Shown here: piece by piece, positions 6,842-15,050 of the stretch
Layout: every line of letters starts with the position of its first letter
Position numbering within the stretch: position 1 is the stretch's first letter
Assembly (NCBI GenBank): GCA_964501185.1
Contig: CAZCRT010000034.1
Span: 1-29,578 of the forward strand
Source of the DNA: BS150m-G50 sp964501185 [NCBI: uncultured Bacteroidia bacterium]
GTDB taxonomy: Bacteria > CAIWAD01 > BS150m-G50
Direction: 5' to 3'
Length of the DNA stretch: 29,578 nt
Program-made: the position numbers and the translations under genes
The notes under the pieces: model-generated
The model's input: the letters and a program-made list of their open reading frames with translations, nothing else
What the model was told of the DNA's origin: nothing
Database searches by the model: none

Positions 6842-7930
6842 TTACCGGTTTGAAAACCGCCCCCGTGGCAATGTCAGCAGGTTGATCGGTGGTGTCAGAA
6901 GGTTCATCAGCAGCAGTGCCAGTAGAAATGGTTCGTAGTCAGGAGTAATGAGTGTGGTCAGAAGTGCGGCAGTGCTGCCCAGGATTATTCCTGCCAGCAT
7001 TCTTCCTCTGCGTGTCAGCGGCGCAGTCACCGTATCGGTACCGAACAGTGTCAGTATCAACCAGAACTCCCCGATAGCGAAGTAGTAGAGAAAATTACCG
7101 CCGGCCAGAGGTGAGAAAAGCCCGCTGATCAGGTTGACCAGGGCGAAACTGATCAGTCCCAGCAGCGGCAGCTCCCAGTTGAAAACGCGTCGCCTGGAAA
7201 GCCATAAATAACCAAACAGAATTGAAGCAATCGATGTTTCACCGATCAGGCCTCCTGCATTGGTCAGCCAGAATTGATCGGCAGGAACACTGGCAATCAA
7301 TCTGAAAGCAGCAGCAGAGCGGGAAATATGCTCCGGCAATCCCAGCGCCAGTTCAGCGCTTTCACCGGAAACAATCTCCGCCAGGTAATCGACAGCCTGG
7401 TGATACAGGCAGAGAAGCCCACCAGCCTCCAGCGAAGATATGCTGTCCGGCAGGTGCCAGGAAGTCAGCCAGCCGCCAGAACGCCACCAGAAGGGTTGCA
7501 GATAACTCTCCCTGAGTATCCCCCCGCTCAATAGCAGCAATGACAGCTTACCGGCAACAGCTTCATGAATGATGTTACCCCCCAGACCCCCGAACAACTC
7601 CCGCCCCAGCAGAATCGTAATCGCTCCTCCCAGCAGAGCCAGATAGAAGGGGGTGGCAGGTGGCAACAGCAGAGCCAGCAGCAAACCGGCTGCAGGGGCG
7701 CTCAGGTTACGCCACTGCTGCGGAGATCGGCGCAGCAGGCCCACAGCCAGATCAGCCAGAACCGCACCGGCGACAGACCCGATTATTGGTAAAAGTGCCT
7801 GTATACCGTAAACGAATACCGCCGCCAGCAGTAGTGGGAACAGTACCAGGGACTGTCCACTCATCCAGCGCCGCATTGTGAGTGTCTCACGATGCAGGAT
7901 ATGTACTTTTTGCGGTTGTTCAGATACCAT
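6842..7930 (-). CDS. RnfD/NqrB-like membrane protein, divergent
   Basis: This 362-residue integral membrane protein has about ten hydrophobic segments and belongs to the RnfD/NqrB family, the membrane subunit of ion-pumping ferredoxin:NAD or NADH:quinone oxidoreductases. Family landmarks include the block ELFGGLGGNIIHEAVAGK (111-128), GGLIGETS (226-233) and GTDTVTAPLTRRGR (297-310). In typical RnfD the covalent FMN is attached to the threonine of an SGAT motif after an aspartate. Here the matching stretch is DSISSLEAGG (162-171) without threonine, so flavinylation looks lost. The ATG at 7930 overlaps the end of the rnfC-like gene by 11 bp, suggesting translational coupling. A longer upstream frame would lie inside rnfC and is unlikely. 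rnfG, rnfE, rnfA and rnfB, which normally follow, are absent. Family is fairly sure; function is open. Confidence 0.82.
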   Translation of the reverse strand: MVSEQPQKVHILHRETLTMRRWMSGQSLVLFPLLLAAVFVYGIQALLPIIGSVAGAVLADLAVGLLRRSPQQWRNLSAPAAGLLLALLLPPATPFYLALLGGAITILLGRELFGGLGGNIIHEAVAGKLSLLLLSGGILRESYLQPFWWRSGGWLTSWHLPDSISSLEAGGLLCLYHQAVDYLAEIVSGESAELALGLPEHISRSAAAFRLIASVPADQFWLTNAGGLIGETSIASILFGYLWLSRRRVFNWELPLLGLISFALVNLISGLFSPLAGGNFLYYFAIGEFWLILTLFGTDTVTAPLTRRGRMLAGIILGSTAALLTTLITPDYEPFLLALLLMNLLTPPINLLTLPRGRFSNR

Positions 7931-9137
7931 GCAGTTCAGCAATTCCTTTTTGTAAGAGTGCCTGCAGGTCAATGTGTGCCGGGCAGACCATGGCACAACT
8001 GCCACAGAGGCTGCAATGTTCCAGGCCGAATTTTTCAGACCTCTGCCAGTGACCGCTTTCAATCAACCCGGTCAACTGGAAAGGAGTCAGCTTTTCAGGG
8101 CATATCTTAATACAGAAGCCACATCGGATACAGCGGTCGGGATGTGCCGGCAGAATTTCACTTCCCTGAATCAGGCAGTGTAACGGTGCAAATTTGCTTG
8201 TCTCACGCAGATACCCGTCACCTGAGATCCAGTTCTCACTGTCACCGTATGCAGAAGGAAGCCAGGCACGCGCCACTCCCCTGGTAGTAGCAATAGCCTC
8301 TACCCTTTTGTCTGCCGGATTATAGATTGAAACCCATTGCCAGGGGGAGGGATGTTTATGTATCAGCAGATGATAGAAATGCAGTACCGTCTGCAGTTCT
8401 ACAACCGCAATACCCTGCGCTTCCGGCAGGGCAGCTGGAGAGAGCCGGTTGCCGGTAGCTGCCTGTGAAACCAGATGCTCCAGATGATTGGGATACTTGT
8501 TACGGGTCCACTTCAGGCTGGCGGGAAGATGCGGAAGCTCATTTAACAGCTGCCGGCGATGTTCCTGTGGAAGCAGCAACAGCGGCCTGGTTTCAAACAG
8601 CTCCCCTAACAACTGCAGCGCGGCTTTCAGTTGCTCGCCATAGACGGAGAGCAGTCGCAGCCGCGTCTCCATGAATACACCTCTGTCGAGACAGTTGATC
8701 ACCAGTTTCCGTTCTGGATGCAGCGACAGCAGTTTCAGCTTCAGCAGAAGCGGCAGATGGTTGTCCAGCAGAGGATATCTCTGTAAAAGTGTTTCCATCT
8801 CCTCCCGGGAGCAGGAACATGTTTCATCAGCGGTAGGAAACCCATGGCTGGGTGTGGCACCGCTGTCCGGTTTCAAGAGCAGCGTTACCTGGTTGTTACT
8901 ACGCCTGAAGGAAGTCACCTCGCCAGCCAGTGGCGCGTGGACAGGAACAGCCAGCAACCCGCGGGGATCACTTACGGGAGTGTCAGCTTCAACCCTGTCA
9001 CCCACTTCCACCACCGGTTCCGACCGGTCGAGCGGATAGTGCCTGAGCAGCAGACGGAGATGGCCGGTTGGAGCCAGCCAGCGCAGGGTTGGTTCACGGT
9101 TGGTTCCGGGAGGACGTACATTCAGTCGATGACGCAA
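7920..9137 (-). CDS. RnfC-like iron-sulfur protein, divergent
   Basis: The 405-residue protein resembles RnfC, the peripheral subunit that normally oxidises NADH or binds FMN and passes electrons through two 4Fe-4S clusters. The N-terminal barrel-sandwich domain (about 20-90, with PVVEVGDRVEADTPV) and the middle region (NKYPNHLEHL at about 213) can be followed. Both ferredoxin motifs are intact: Cys336, 339, 342, 346 and Cys375, 378, 381, 385, each ending in CP. However, the GLGGAGFPT-type nucleotide loop and the ECEP motif of RnfC are not found; the corresponding areas read LLLKLKLLSLHPE and VINCLDRGVFMET. The start is TTG at 9137 with AGGAA at 9143-9147, five bases upstream. It forms a coupled pair with the RnfD-like gene and sits just behind the glyA terminator. 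Confidence 0.83.
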   Translation of the reverse strand: MRHRLNVRPPGTNREPTLRWLAPTGHLRLLLRHYPLDRSEPVVEVGDRVEADTPVSDPRGLLAVPVHAPLAGEVTSFRRSNNQVTLLLKPDSGATPSHGFPTADETCSCSREEMETLLQRYPLLDNHLPLLLKLKLLSLHPERKLVINCLDRGVFMETRLRLLSVYGEQLKAALQLLGELFETRPLLLLPQEHRRQLLNELPHLPASLKWTRNKYPNHLEHLVSQAATGNRLSPAALPEAQGIAVVELQTVLHFYHLLIHKHPSPWQWVSIYNPADKRVEAIATTRGVARAWLPSAYGDSENWISGDGYLRETSKFAPLHCLIQGSEILPAHPDRCIRCGFCIKICPEKLTPFQLTGLIESGHWQRSEKFGLEHCSLCGSCAMVCPAHIDLQALLQKGIAELHGI

Positions 9138-9150
9138 TGTGATTCCTGAG

Positions 9151-9175
9151 AAAAAATGCCCGGTCAGAGCCGGGC
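9151..9175 (-). terminator. Intrinsic terminator after glyA
   Basis: On the minus strand the perfect 6 bp GC stem GCCCGG/CCGGGC (9170-9175 with 9158-9163), a six-base loop and a run of six T (9151-9156) form a Rho-independent terminator. It lies about 20 bases after the glyA stop. The T run ends 13 bases before the TTG start of the rnfC-like gene. Confidence 0.9.
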
Positions 9176-9196
9176 GTAACTACTGGTAATCGCAGT

Positions 9197-10483
9197 TTAC
9201 TGATAGAGAGGAAAGCGGCTGGCAATTTCCTTGACCTCCGCCAGGGCACTGGCCAGAACTGCTTCTTCCTTGCGGGAAGCCAGCACGCGACTGACGATGG
9301 CGCCGATCTGCCGCATCTCATCCTCTTTCATACCACGAGTTGTCAGAGCCGGTACGCCGATACGAAATCCGGATGTAACGAATGGTGAACGCTGATCAAA
9401 GGGCACCATATTCTTGTTGACGGTAATACCGGCCACTTCCAGTGCACGCTCTGCAGCTTTGCCGGTAATACCCTTATCGGTCAGGTCAACCAGCATCAGG
9501 TGATTGTCGGTTCCCCCGCTTACCAGCTTGAAGTCATTGCTGAGCAGTACTTCTGCCAGCGCCCGGGCATTGGCCAGAATCTGGTGGGTGTACTCTGTGA
9601 AGGAAGGTTGCATGCATTCCTTCAGTGCAACCGCCTTGGCAGCGATCACATGCATCAGGGGGCCCCCCTGGATACCCGGCATGACAGTAGAGTCAACTAT
9701 CTCCGACATCTGCTTGACCCGTCCGGATTTAGGCGCGACGATGCCATGTACATTTTCATAATCTTCACCCATCAGGATCATGCCGCCGCGTGGCCCCCGC
9801 AGGGTCTTGTGTGTGGTAGTTGCTACAATATGGGCGTATGGCAGTGGTGACGGATGATCTCCGGTGGCAACCATTCCGGCAATATGCGCCATATCGACAA
9901 ACAGCCAGGCACCGACTTCATCGGCAATTTCACGGAAGCGGGCAAAATCGATCAGACGGGGATAGGCGGAAGCACCGGCAACAATCATGCGTGGTTTCAC
10001 TTCCAGAGCCTTTTCCCGCACCACATCATAATCCAGTTGACCACCGTCCTCCTGGACGCCGTAGGAATGGAACTCGTAAAGACGGCCGGAGAAGTTCACC
10101 GGACTGCCATGGGTCAGATGGCCGCCGTGTGCCAGATCCATACCCAGCACCCTGTCACCATTTTTCAGAAAGGAAAAGTAGACACCCATATTCGCAGTAC
10201 TGCCGGAATGTGGCTGCACATTGGCATAGGCGGCACCGAACAGCTCACAGGCACGGTCACGGGCGATGTTCTCAGCTTCGTCCACGAACTCACAACCGCC
10301 ATAGTAACGATTGCCGGGATAACCCTCGGCGTATTTATTGGTCATAACGCCACCCATAGCCTCCATCACCGCACGGGAGGTGAAGTTCTCCGAGGCGATC
10401 ATCTCCAGTTTTTCATCCTGGCGTGTGGTTTCATCGGCTATTGTCTTGAAGATCTCAGGATCAATCTGTTGTAGTGTCTTCAT
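9197..10483 (-). CDS. glyA: Serine hydroxymethyltransferase
   Basis: This pyridoxal-phosphate enzyme interconverts serine and glycine and loads tetrahydrofolate with one-carbon units. The 428 residues include SENFTS at 31-36, [13 protein letters not shown] at 51-63, the cofactor lysine Lys226 in [13 protein letters not shown] and [15 protein letters not shown] near 363. A short insert after [19 protein letters not shown], before [13 protein letters not shown], resembles the form seen in Bacteroidetes and Chlorobi. The ATG at 10483 has GGAG about six bases upstream and overlaps the rpiB stop (ATGA), so the two are translationally coupled. It is the last gene of an operon starting at 14839 and is closed by a strong terminator. 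Confidence 0.97.
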   Translation of the reverse strand: MKTLQQIDPEIFKTIADETTRQDEKLEMIASENFTSRAVMEAMGGVMTNKYAEGYPGNRYYGGCEFVDEAENIARDRACELFGAAYANVQPHSGSTANMGVYFSFLKNGDRVLGMDLAHGGHLTHGSPVNFSGRLYEFHSYGVQEDGGQLDYDVVREKALEVKPRMIVAGASAYPRLIDFARFREIADEVGAWLFVDMAHIAGMVATGDHPSPLPYAHIVATTTHKTLRGPRGGMILMGEDYENVHGIVAPKSGRVKQMSEIVDSTVMPGIQGGPLMHVIAAKAVALKECMQPSFTEYTHQILANARALAEVLLSNDFKLVSGGTDNHLMLVDLTDKGITGKAAERALEVAGITVNKNMVPFDQRSPFVTSGFRIGVPALTTRGMKEDEMRQIGAIVSRVLASRKEEAVLASALAEVKEIASRFPLYQ

Positions 10484-10926
10484 CTCTGCTCCAATGCGGT
10501 TATCTTGTCAATTCTTGCCTGATGCCTTCCACCCTCAAAATCTGTAGTAAGCCAGGTTTCCAGCGATTCCAGGTTCTGCTCTTCAGAGCAGTGCCTGCCT
10601 GAAAGAGCCAGGATGTTAGCGTTATTGTGCTGGCGGCTGAGGGCAGCATGTTCCGGCAGGATTACCAGAGCGGCCCTGACTCCGGGAGCTTTGTTGGCAA
10701 CCATGGAAGCGCCTATCCCGGAACCGCAGAGTACTATACCACGTTCGAATTCACCCCGGCCGACAGCAGCAGCGCAGGGATAAATCGTGTCGGGATAGTC
10801 CATTGATTCTTCATCAAACGGTCCGAAATCCTGAACCTGGAGACCGCGCTTTTTCAGGTGAACGATGACCCGCTGCTTCATGGCGAAACCGGCGTGGTCA
10901 CTGGCAACAGCGATAGTCTCCGGCAT
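10480..10926 (-). CDS. rpiB: Ribose-5-phosphate isomerase B
   Basis: The enzyme interconverts ribose 5-phosphate and ribulose 5-phosphate in the pentose phosphate pathway. The 148 residues have the family pattern: SDHAG at 9-13, the catalytic Cys67 in [20 protein letters not shown] (CGTGIG in many relatives), and [11 protein letters not shown] in place of the common NDANVLALG. The ATG at 10926 follows the strong Shine-Dalgarno site GGAGGAGG. The stop overlaps the glyA start by four bases. The rpiB-glyA pairing is common in bacteria and supports both calls. It lies 34 bp after the TPR lipoprotein gene. An allose-phosphate isomerase role is possible but less likely here. Confidence 0.95.
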   Translation of the reverse strand: MPETIAVASDHAGFAMKQRVIVHLKKRGLQVQDFGPFDEESMDYPDTIYPCAAAVGRGEFERGIVLCGSGIGASMVANKAPGVRAALVILPEHAALSRQHNNANILALSGRHCSEEQNLESLETWLTTDFEGGRHQARIDKITALEQR

Positions 10927-10960
10927 GCCTCCTCCTGCCTGATGCTTATACTCTATCCGG

Positions 10961-12199
10961 TTATTCGTAGATCCAGAGGTAACACTCTTTGGTCGGTCTC
11001 TCTTTTCCCTGGTTCATGAAGATGTCAGATGTCTGTGGGATATAGGCTTCCAGGTAGTCCACCTTACTTCGAGCACGCTTACCAAAACGGGGATCACTGG
11101 TAATCGTCGCAAACTTTTCACGCGCCAGTTTGTAAACCAGCTTGTCATCAAAGAGGATTCCACCGGCACCGGTACAGGCGTCAGCGCTGTTCTCGTAAAT
11201 CTGACCCAGGATAAAGGTTGCGTGGGGATAGTTCGGGGAAATATTGTTGGCGCGATAAACATAGTTGCGCGCTATTTCGAAGTCACCCTTCATACGGTAC
11301 AGGTCTGCAATGTGGCACACCGTCTCCACATCATCCGGTGCCAGGTTTGAAGCTGCTTTAAGACTGGTGATAGCGCTCTGATACTGTTCCAGGCTCTCAT
11401 GGGCTGAGGCCTCCAGCTGCAGCATCTCTGCACTCTGCTCCTGGCCGAGTATTTCCGCGCAGATTGTCAGTGTTTTGCTGTAATAAGTACTCTGGAAGTA
11501 GGCCTCTGCCAGACGTCTGGAAATACTCAGATCATCCGGGAAACGGGCATGGCTTTCCTCGAGAGAAGCTATCACATCTTCCGGGTCGAAATACTGCTGC
11601 AGAATGCTCTCCTTCTCAAGCTGATATGATTTATCATCAGGATGCATTTCGATCAGCCGTTCCAGGACACCAAGCGCCAGTTCATAGTTGGCCTGGCCGA
11701 TATATATCTCTTTCATCTTCAACCAGGCATCATGATACTCCGGGTCATCCGGTGCGTGCTCCGTTACAAAGAGGTAGTGTTGAAGGGCTTCCTCCTCGTT
11801 ACTGTTATTCAGCAGCAAGCCCAGCGCAAAGTGAAGATAAACATTTTCCGGATCCAGGCTGAGGCCATATTCATAAGTAACGCGGGCGCTGTCAGCCTGC
11901 CCCAGCCGCACATAGCAATCAGCCAGCCGTGAGTAGTCCTGCGAATACTGATGGTTTACATCCAGCTCCAACTCTCTGATGAAGTAACGTTTGGCCTGCT
12001 CGTAATTGAGCTGCTTATAGTATTCAAAGGCGAAGGAACGACTCTTACGCATTTCAAAATCATTTACCTGCGCGATGGAATCCCGTATTGCCTGTTGACG
12101 CGCCTGGTCCAATTCGTCCTGATTACCGGCTTCTTCATAACCTGTATAGCAACCGGTCATTGCCACAGCCAGTAGCAGTAACAGCATCAGTTTCTTCAT
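10961..12199 (-). CDS. TPR-repeat lipoprotein
   Basis: The 412-residue precursor begins with a classic lipoprotein signal (MKKLMLLLLLAVAMTGC), so Cys17 should be lipidated. I chose the ATG at 12199 over an upstream in-frame start because GAGGAG lies five bases before it and the signal peptide follows directly. After a charged helix (about 30-60) there are at least seven or eight tetratricopeptide units, for example YYKQLNYEQAKRYFIREL and YRMKGDFEIARNYVYRANN, which normally form a superhelix binding other proteins. The C-terminus (ECYLWIYE) is unusual. The gene follows an outer-membrane protein and another lipoprotein in one operon, suggesting the three work together at the cell envelope. The exact job is unknown. 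Confidence 0.85.
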   Translation of the reverse strand: MKKLMLLLLLAVAMTGCYTGYEEAGNQDELDQARQQAIRDSIAQVNDFEMRKSRSFAFEYYKQLNYEQAKRYFIRELELDVNHQYSQDYSRLADCYVRLGQADSARVTYEYGLSLDPENVYLHFALGLLLNNSNEEEALQHYLFVTEHAPDDPEYHDAWLKMKEIYIGQANYELALGVLERLIEMHPDDKSYQLEKESILQQYFDPEDVIASLEESHARFPDDLSISRRLAEAYFQSTYYSKTLTICAEILGQEQSAEMLQLEASAHESLEQYQSAITSLKAASNLAPDDVETVCHIADLYRMKGDFEIARNYVYRANNISPNYPHATFILGQIYENSADACTGAGGILFDDKLVYKLAREKFATITSDPRFGKRARSKVDYLEAYIPQTSDIFMNQGKERPTKECYLWIYE

Positions 12200-12271
12200 C
12201 TCTTCTCCTCTATTCAATAAATTGTGATACACTTCCCTGAAGGATTCCCAGCCGGGTATCCTGTGAGCGCC

Positions 12272-13546
12272 CTATGGGAGCCCTTTTTCAACTCGCCGAT
12301 GGAACCACTGTTCCTTGATAGCGATGGCGAGGAACACCCGGACTCCAATCTCCTGACGTCCGTGATCGTCAAGATTACCTCGATTGAACAGCTGTAGTCC
12401 CGTATCAAAGGTATTACGTGCCCCCAGTGGCTGCCAGCCTACTCCAGCAGTGAGAGTAATTTCCTGTACCGGTGCAGGCAGCCAGTCACGATCAATTTCC
12501 TGCCAGGATAATCCGGTGCGATAAGTGAGACGCCGCCACCAGCGGTTGCTGCGCAGGTTGACACCCTGATGTGAGTACCCGCAGGCTACAACCAGCTGAT
12601 AATTATCACTGTTGCCCCGCTCGTAATCACGCCAGAGCAGATCCGCTTTATAGCGTGACATATTATGAAGCAGCTGCAGGCCTGCAGTCATCTCGGATGG
12701 ATAGTGCGAGTCACCACTGGAAACACTATGGTTGGACTCTGTAGAATAGTTACTGATACGAACCCGGTCCTTAAGTGTTATTGCCGGGGACCAGGAGAGG
12801 CCGCACTGAATCCATGGCAGAGGAAATCCCACGACACCAAAACGGGTCTGCCAACCGGAAAGCTCCTCTTCGCTGATCACCTGACTGTCATAAGGAGGCG
12901 CGGACTGAGCATAATTGAGTGTCCAGATGGAAGTGGTTGAACCGCCGACAAAATCGATTCCCATTCCGACATAGAGCCGTGGGTCGACCCGCCAGGATAG
13001 TGATAATCCCGCCCGGTACAATCCGCCACTACGGTGCAGTGAGGTGTAATAGGAGCCATCTCCGCCGCCATCGCTGGAATCCTCCACAAAAGTGGGATCG
13101 ATTCCGCGTTCATGTGTAAAGAAGGTTGCGTCGGTAAGCTTATGCAGCTGGACGCCTATGTTAACTTCCTTCAGCGGAACATACCAGGCCGTGCCACCGA
13201 AGTTCAGCCGTGAAGACCAGTCGCTCTCATGGCCATCCCAGGCACCTTCATTCTGCATATCCAACAGCTGATAAAACCGGGCTCGGCCACTTCCGGCATT
13301 TCCGGCCGGATTGAAAAAGTTCACCATGCTTGTATCACAGGTCGCAAAACCGGAGCCACCGGCACTCGGGTTCATTGTGGCCAGCGGTGCCAGAGGTAAT
13401 CCCCACCCATCTGTATTGAAAGAGGATGCCTGAACATGCTGCACGGGGGTAACTGCCAGCAGGCAGATAAGAGCAACGAAAACAGGCATACCGGTCCTGA
13501 TAGTCAATAGTGGTATACGAACGGATCTGGTTTCATCTATCATCAT
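12272..13546 (-). CDS. Outer-membrane beta-barrel protein (FadL/PorV-like)
   Basis: The 424-residue precursor has a signal sequence with hydrophobic core MPVFVALICLLAV and likely cleavage after VQHVQA near residue 40. The mature start contains NPSAGGSG and FFNPAG (about 60-80), features shared with PorV and FadL-like barrels of FCB bacteria. The remainder alternates short amphipathic strands rich in Tyr, Trp and Gly (for example RLYVGMGIDFVGG, GVNLRSNRWWRRLTYRTGLSW), as expected for a barrel of about 12-14 strands. The ATG at 13546 has GGAAG five bases upstream. It lies 24 bp after the lipoprotein gene and 72 bp before the TPR lipoprotein. A transport or secretion role is likely, but the substrate cannot be read from the sequence. 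Confidence 0.72.
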   Translation of the reverse strand: MMIDETRSVRIPLLTIRTGMPVFVALICLLAVTPVQHVQASSFNTDGWGLPLAPLATMNPSAGGSGFATCDTSMVNFFNPAGNAGSGRARFYQLLDMQNEGAWDGHESDWSSRLNFGGTAWYVPLKEVNIGVQLHKLTDATFFTHERGIDPTFVEDSSDGGGDGSYYTSLHRSGGLYRAGLSLSWRVDPRLYVGMGIDFVGGSTTSIWTLNYAQSAPPYDSQVISEEELSGWQTRFGVVGFPLPWIQCGLSWSPAITLKDRVRISNYSTESNHSVSSGDSHYPSEMTAGLQLLHNMSRYKADLLWRDYERGNSDNYQLVVACGYSHQGVNLRSNRWWRRLTYRTGLSWQEIDRDWLPAPVQEITLTAGVGWQPLGARNTFDTGLQLFNRGNLDDHGRQEIGVRVFLAIAIKEQWFHRRVEKGLP

Positions 13547-13570
13547 CTATACTTCCAGTTTCAGTGCTGT

Positions 13571-14839
13571 TTAAAAGGGTGATTCGCTTCGGTAGATCAG
13601 GAGTTCAGGGGCTGTATCAGTGCTGTCGGCAAGACCGTGATACACGTTCCGCAGGGGATTCAGGTTGTCACCAGCCTGTGAAATACGCATTACAACACCG
13701 ACATAATCTTCGCGGGTGAGCCAGCGGTTCACCAGACGTGTCACATTGATATCCACGAAGTACTCACCTTCTGAGGCCTGCGTAAAGGAAGTCTGCGCCA
13801 CCAGTGTATCGATTTCCATTACTCCATCGTCATCCCAGGTCAACATGTCCCATACCTGTGTAGAGGCAAAACTTCCAAAGTCCCATGGTGTTTCAACCTT
13901 GGGGAAAATCCTTATCTGGGCAGAGTGAATCGTTTCAGTAATAAGTGAGTGCTCCATATCCGTGCGAACACCATCCTCCCAGTGATATTCAAGGCCTTCA
14001 AACTGCAGGGCAAACTGCCAGGCGTCACCTGCGCTGATCAGGAGGTCGCCCTCCTCCGGCACAGCGTTATCCTGCAGCAGATAGGTATCGTAGCGAACAT
14101 ATTGCACCAGTGTGTCTTCGACACCGGTATCGCTGTGGTAGAAGAACTCCAGCCGTGGCCAGCTGCTCTCATCAACATCCTTGGCATTGAAGGTATGCAG
14201 GTAACCGTTGCCGGTTGTATCATTTTCCAGCTGATAATCAGCCTCCAGCAACAGATTTACTGTATCACGAAAAGCAGTGCTATCTGTATTCAGGTACTCA
14301 AAAAACCAGTCCAACGGCAACAGAGACCGGGTCAGGGTATCCGTAGAACTGACGTCAGGTATCAGCAGGGAATCACTTGTGGTAAACAGCGGAAAGTCAT
14401 TCTCGTCATAGAGGTGCGAGTAAACCAGTTGAGTTATATCACTACAGTTGCCACAGTTGAGATCAGCCCGGTGAAGTCGTAATTGCGAATGGGCTTCAGC
14501 CTGGTAGGGGCCCAGTCCGTCAACACGATGACCCAGCATCAGACTGATTGAATCCAGTGTCAGTGTGTCACTCGACAACCAGGGCGCCGTAGCATCCAGT
14601 TCGAAAAACTGCAGAACTAATCTGGCAGTTATCGCGTAATCGTTACGTAATCCAACCCACAGCTGTGTAGCACCGACCAGTGGAATTTCCTCTTTGTAAA
14701 GAGTGTCTGCTGCGGCCGGGATAACATCCAGGTGTGAGGCGGTTGTACCACCTGGTCCGGAACCGATAGAAACCGGGTCTTCAGCGCAACCGACCAGCCA
14801 GCTGGTAATAATAAGGTAGTATAACAGGCGTTTTGTCAT
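13571..14839 (-). CDS. Lipoprotein with DNRLRE-like repeats
   Basis: The 422-residue precursor has a lipoprotein signal (MTKRLLYYLIITSWLVGC) with Cys18 as the lipid anchor. The body is beta-rich and acidic with many Asp, Ser and Thr. Two similar halves each seem to hold a shell of the DNRLRE type: phrases such as LVLQFFELDAT ... LTLDSISLML and the ending DTAPELLIYRSESPF resemble that surface-protein domain family, a weak match by eye. A Cys-Gly-Asn-Cys pair sits near 134-137. It is the first gene after a strong promoter and is followed by an outer-membrane protein gene, so it probably belongs to a surface complex. Function is unknown. Confidence 0.7.
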   Translation of the reverse strand: MTKRLLYYLIITSWLVGCAEDPVSIGSGPGGTTASHLDVIPAAADTLYKEEIPLVGATQLWVGLRNDYAITARLVLQFFELDATAPWLSSDTLTLDSISLMLGHRVDGLGPYQAEAHSQLRLHRADLNCGNCSDITQLVYSHLYDENDFPLFTTSDSLLIPDVSSTDTLTRSLLPLDWFFEYLNTDSTAFRDTVNLLLEADYQLENDTTGNGYLHTFNAKDVDESSWPRLEFFYHSDTGVEDTLVQYVRYDTYLLQDNAVPEEGDLLISAGDAWQFALQFEGLEYHWEDGVRTDMEHSLITETIHSAQIRIFPKVETPWDFGSFASTQVWDMLTWDDDGVMEIDTLVAQTSFTQASEGEYFVDINVTRLVNRWLTREDYVGVVMRISQAGDNLNPLRNVYHGLADSTDTAPELLIYRSESPF

Positions 14840-14950
14840 CTAAGCATCCGTCTTCATTCAGTAAGAGGTCAAGTTAAGCGGCAGATTGTCACACTGGCGC
14901 ATACCTGCTGCCCTGTCCAGGTTGCAGTAAAAACTTCACTATAATCTTAA

Positions 14951-14979
14951 AATATAGACTCGAAGCCTGCCGCAGTCAA
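14951..14979 (-). promoter_or_regulatory. Sigma70-type promoter of the 14839-9197 operon
   Basis: TTGACT (14974-14979) and TATATT (14951-14956) are separated by 17 bp, an excellent match, about 110 bp upstream of the first lipoprotein gene. The rest of the 211 bp spacer 14840-15050 shows no other gene or clear terminator for the upstream diguanylate cyclase gene. Confidence 0.7.
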
Positions 14980-15050
14980 TGAATTGTTCCGGTGAGAAAC
15001 GGAGCGCGATCCAAAATCATTAAATTGGGGGCAGGAAAGAGGTTTGCGGG

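Noticed and set aside
9854-10474. 206-codon plus-strand open frame
   Set aside because: It lies wholly antisense inside glyA and shows no domain features.
13949-14482. 177-codon plus-strand open frame
   Set aside because: It lies antisense inside the lipoprotein gene, with no ribosome site or recognisable protein.
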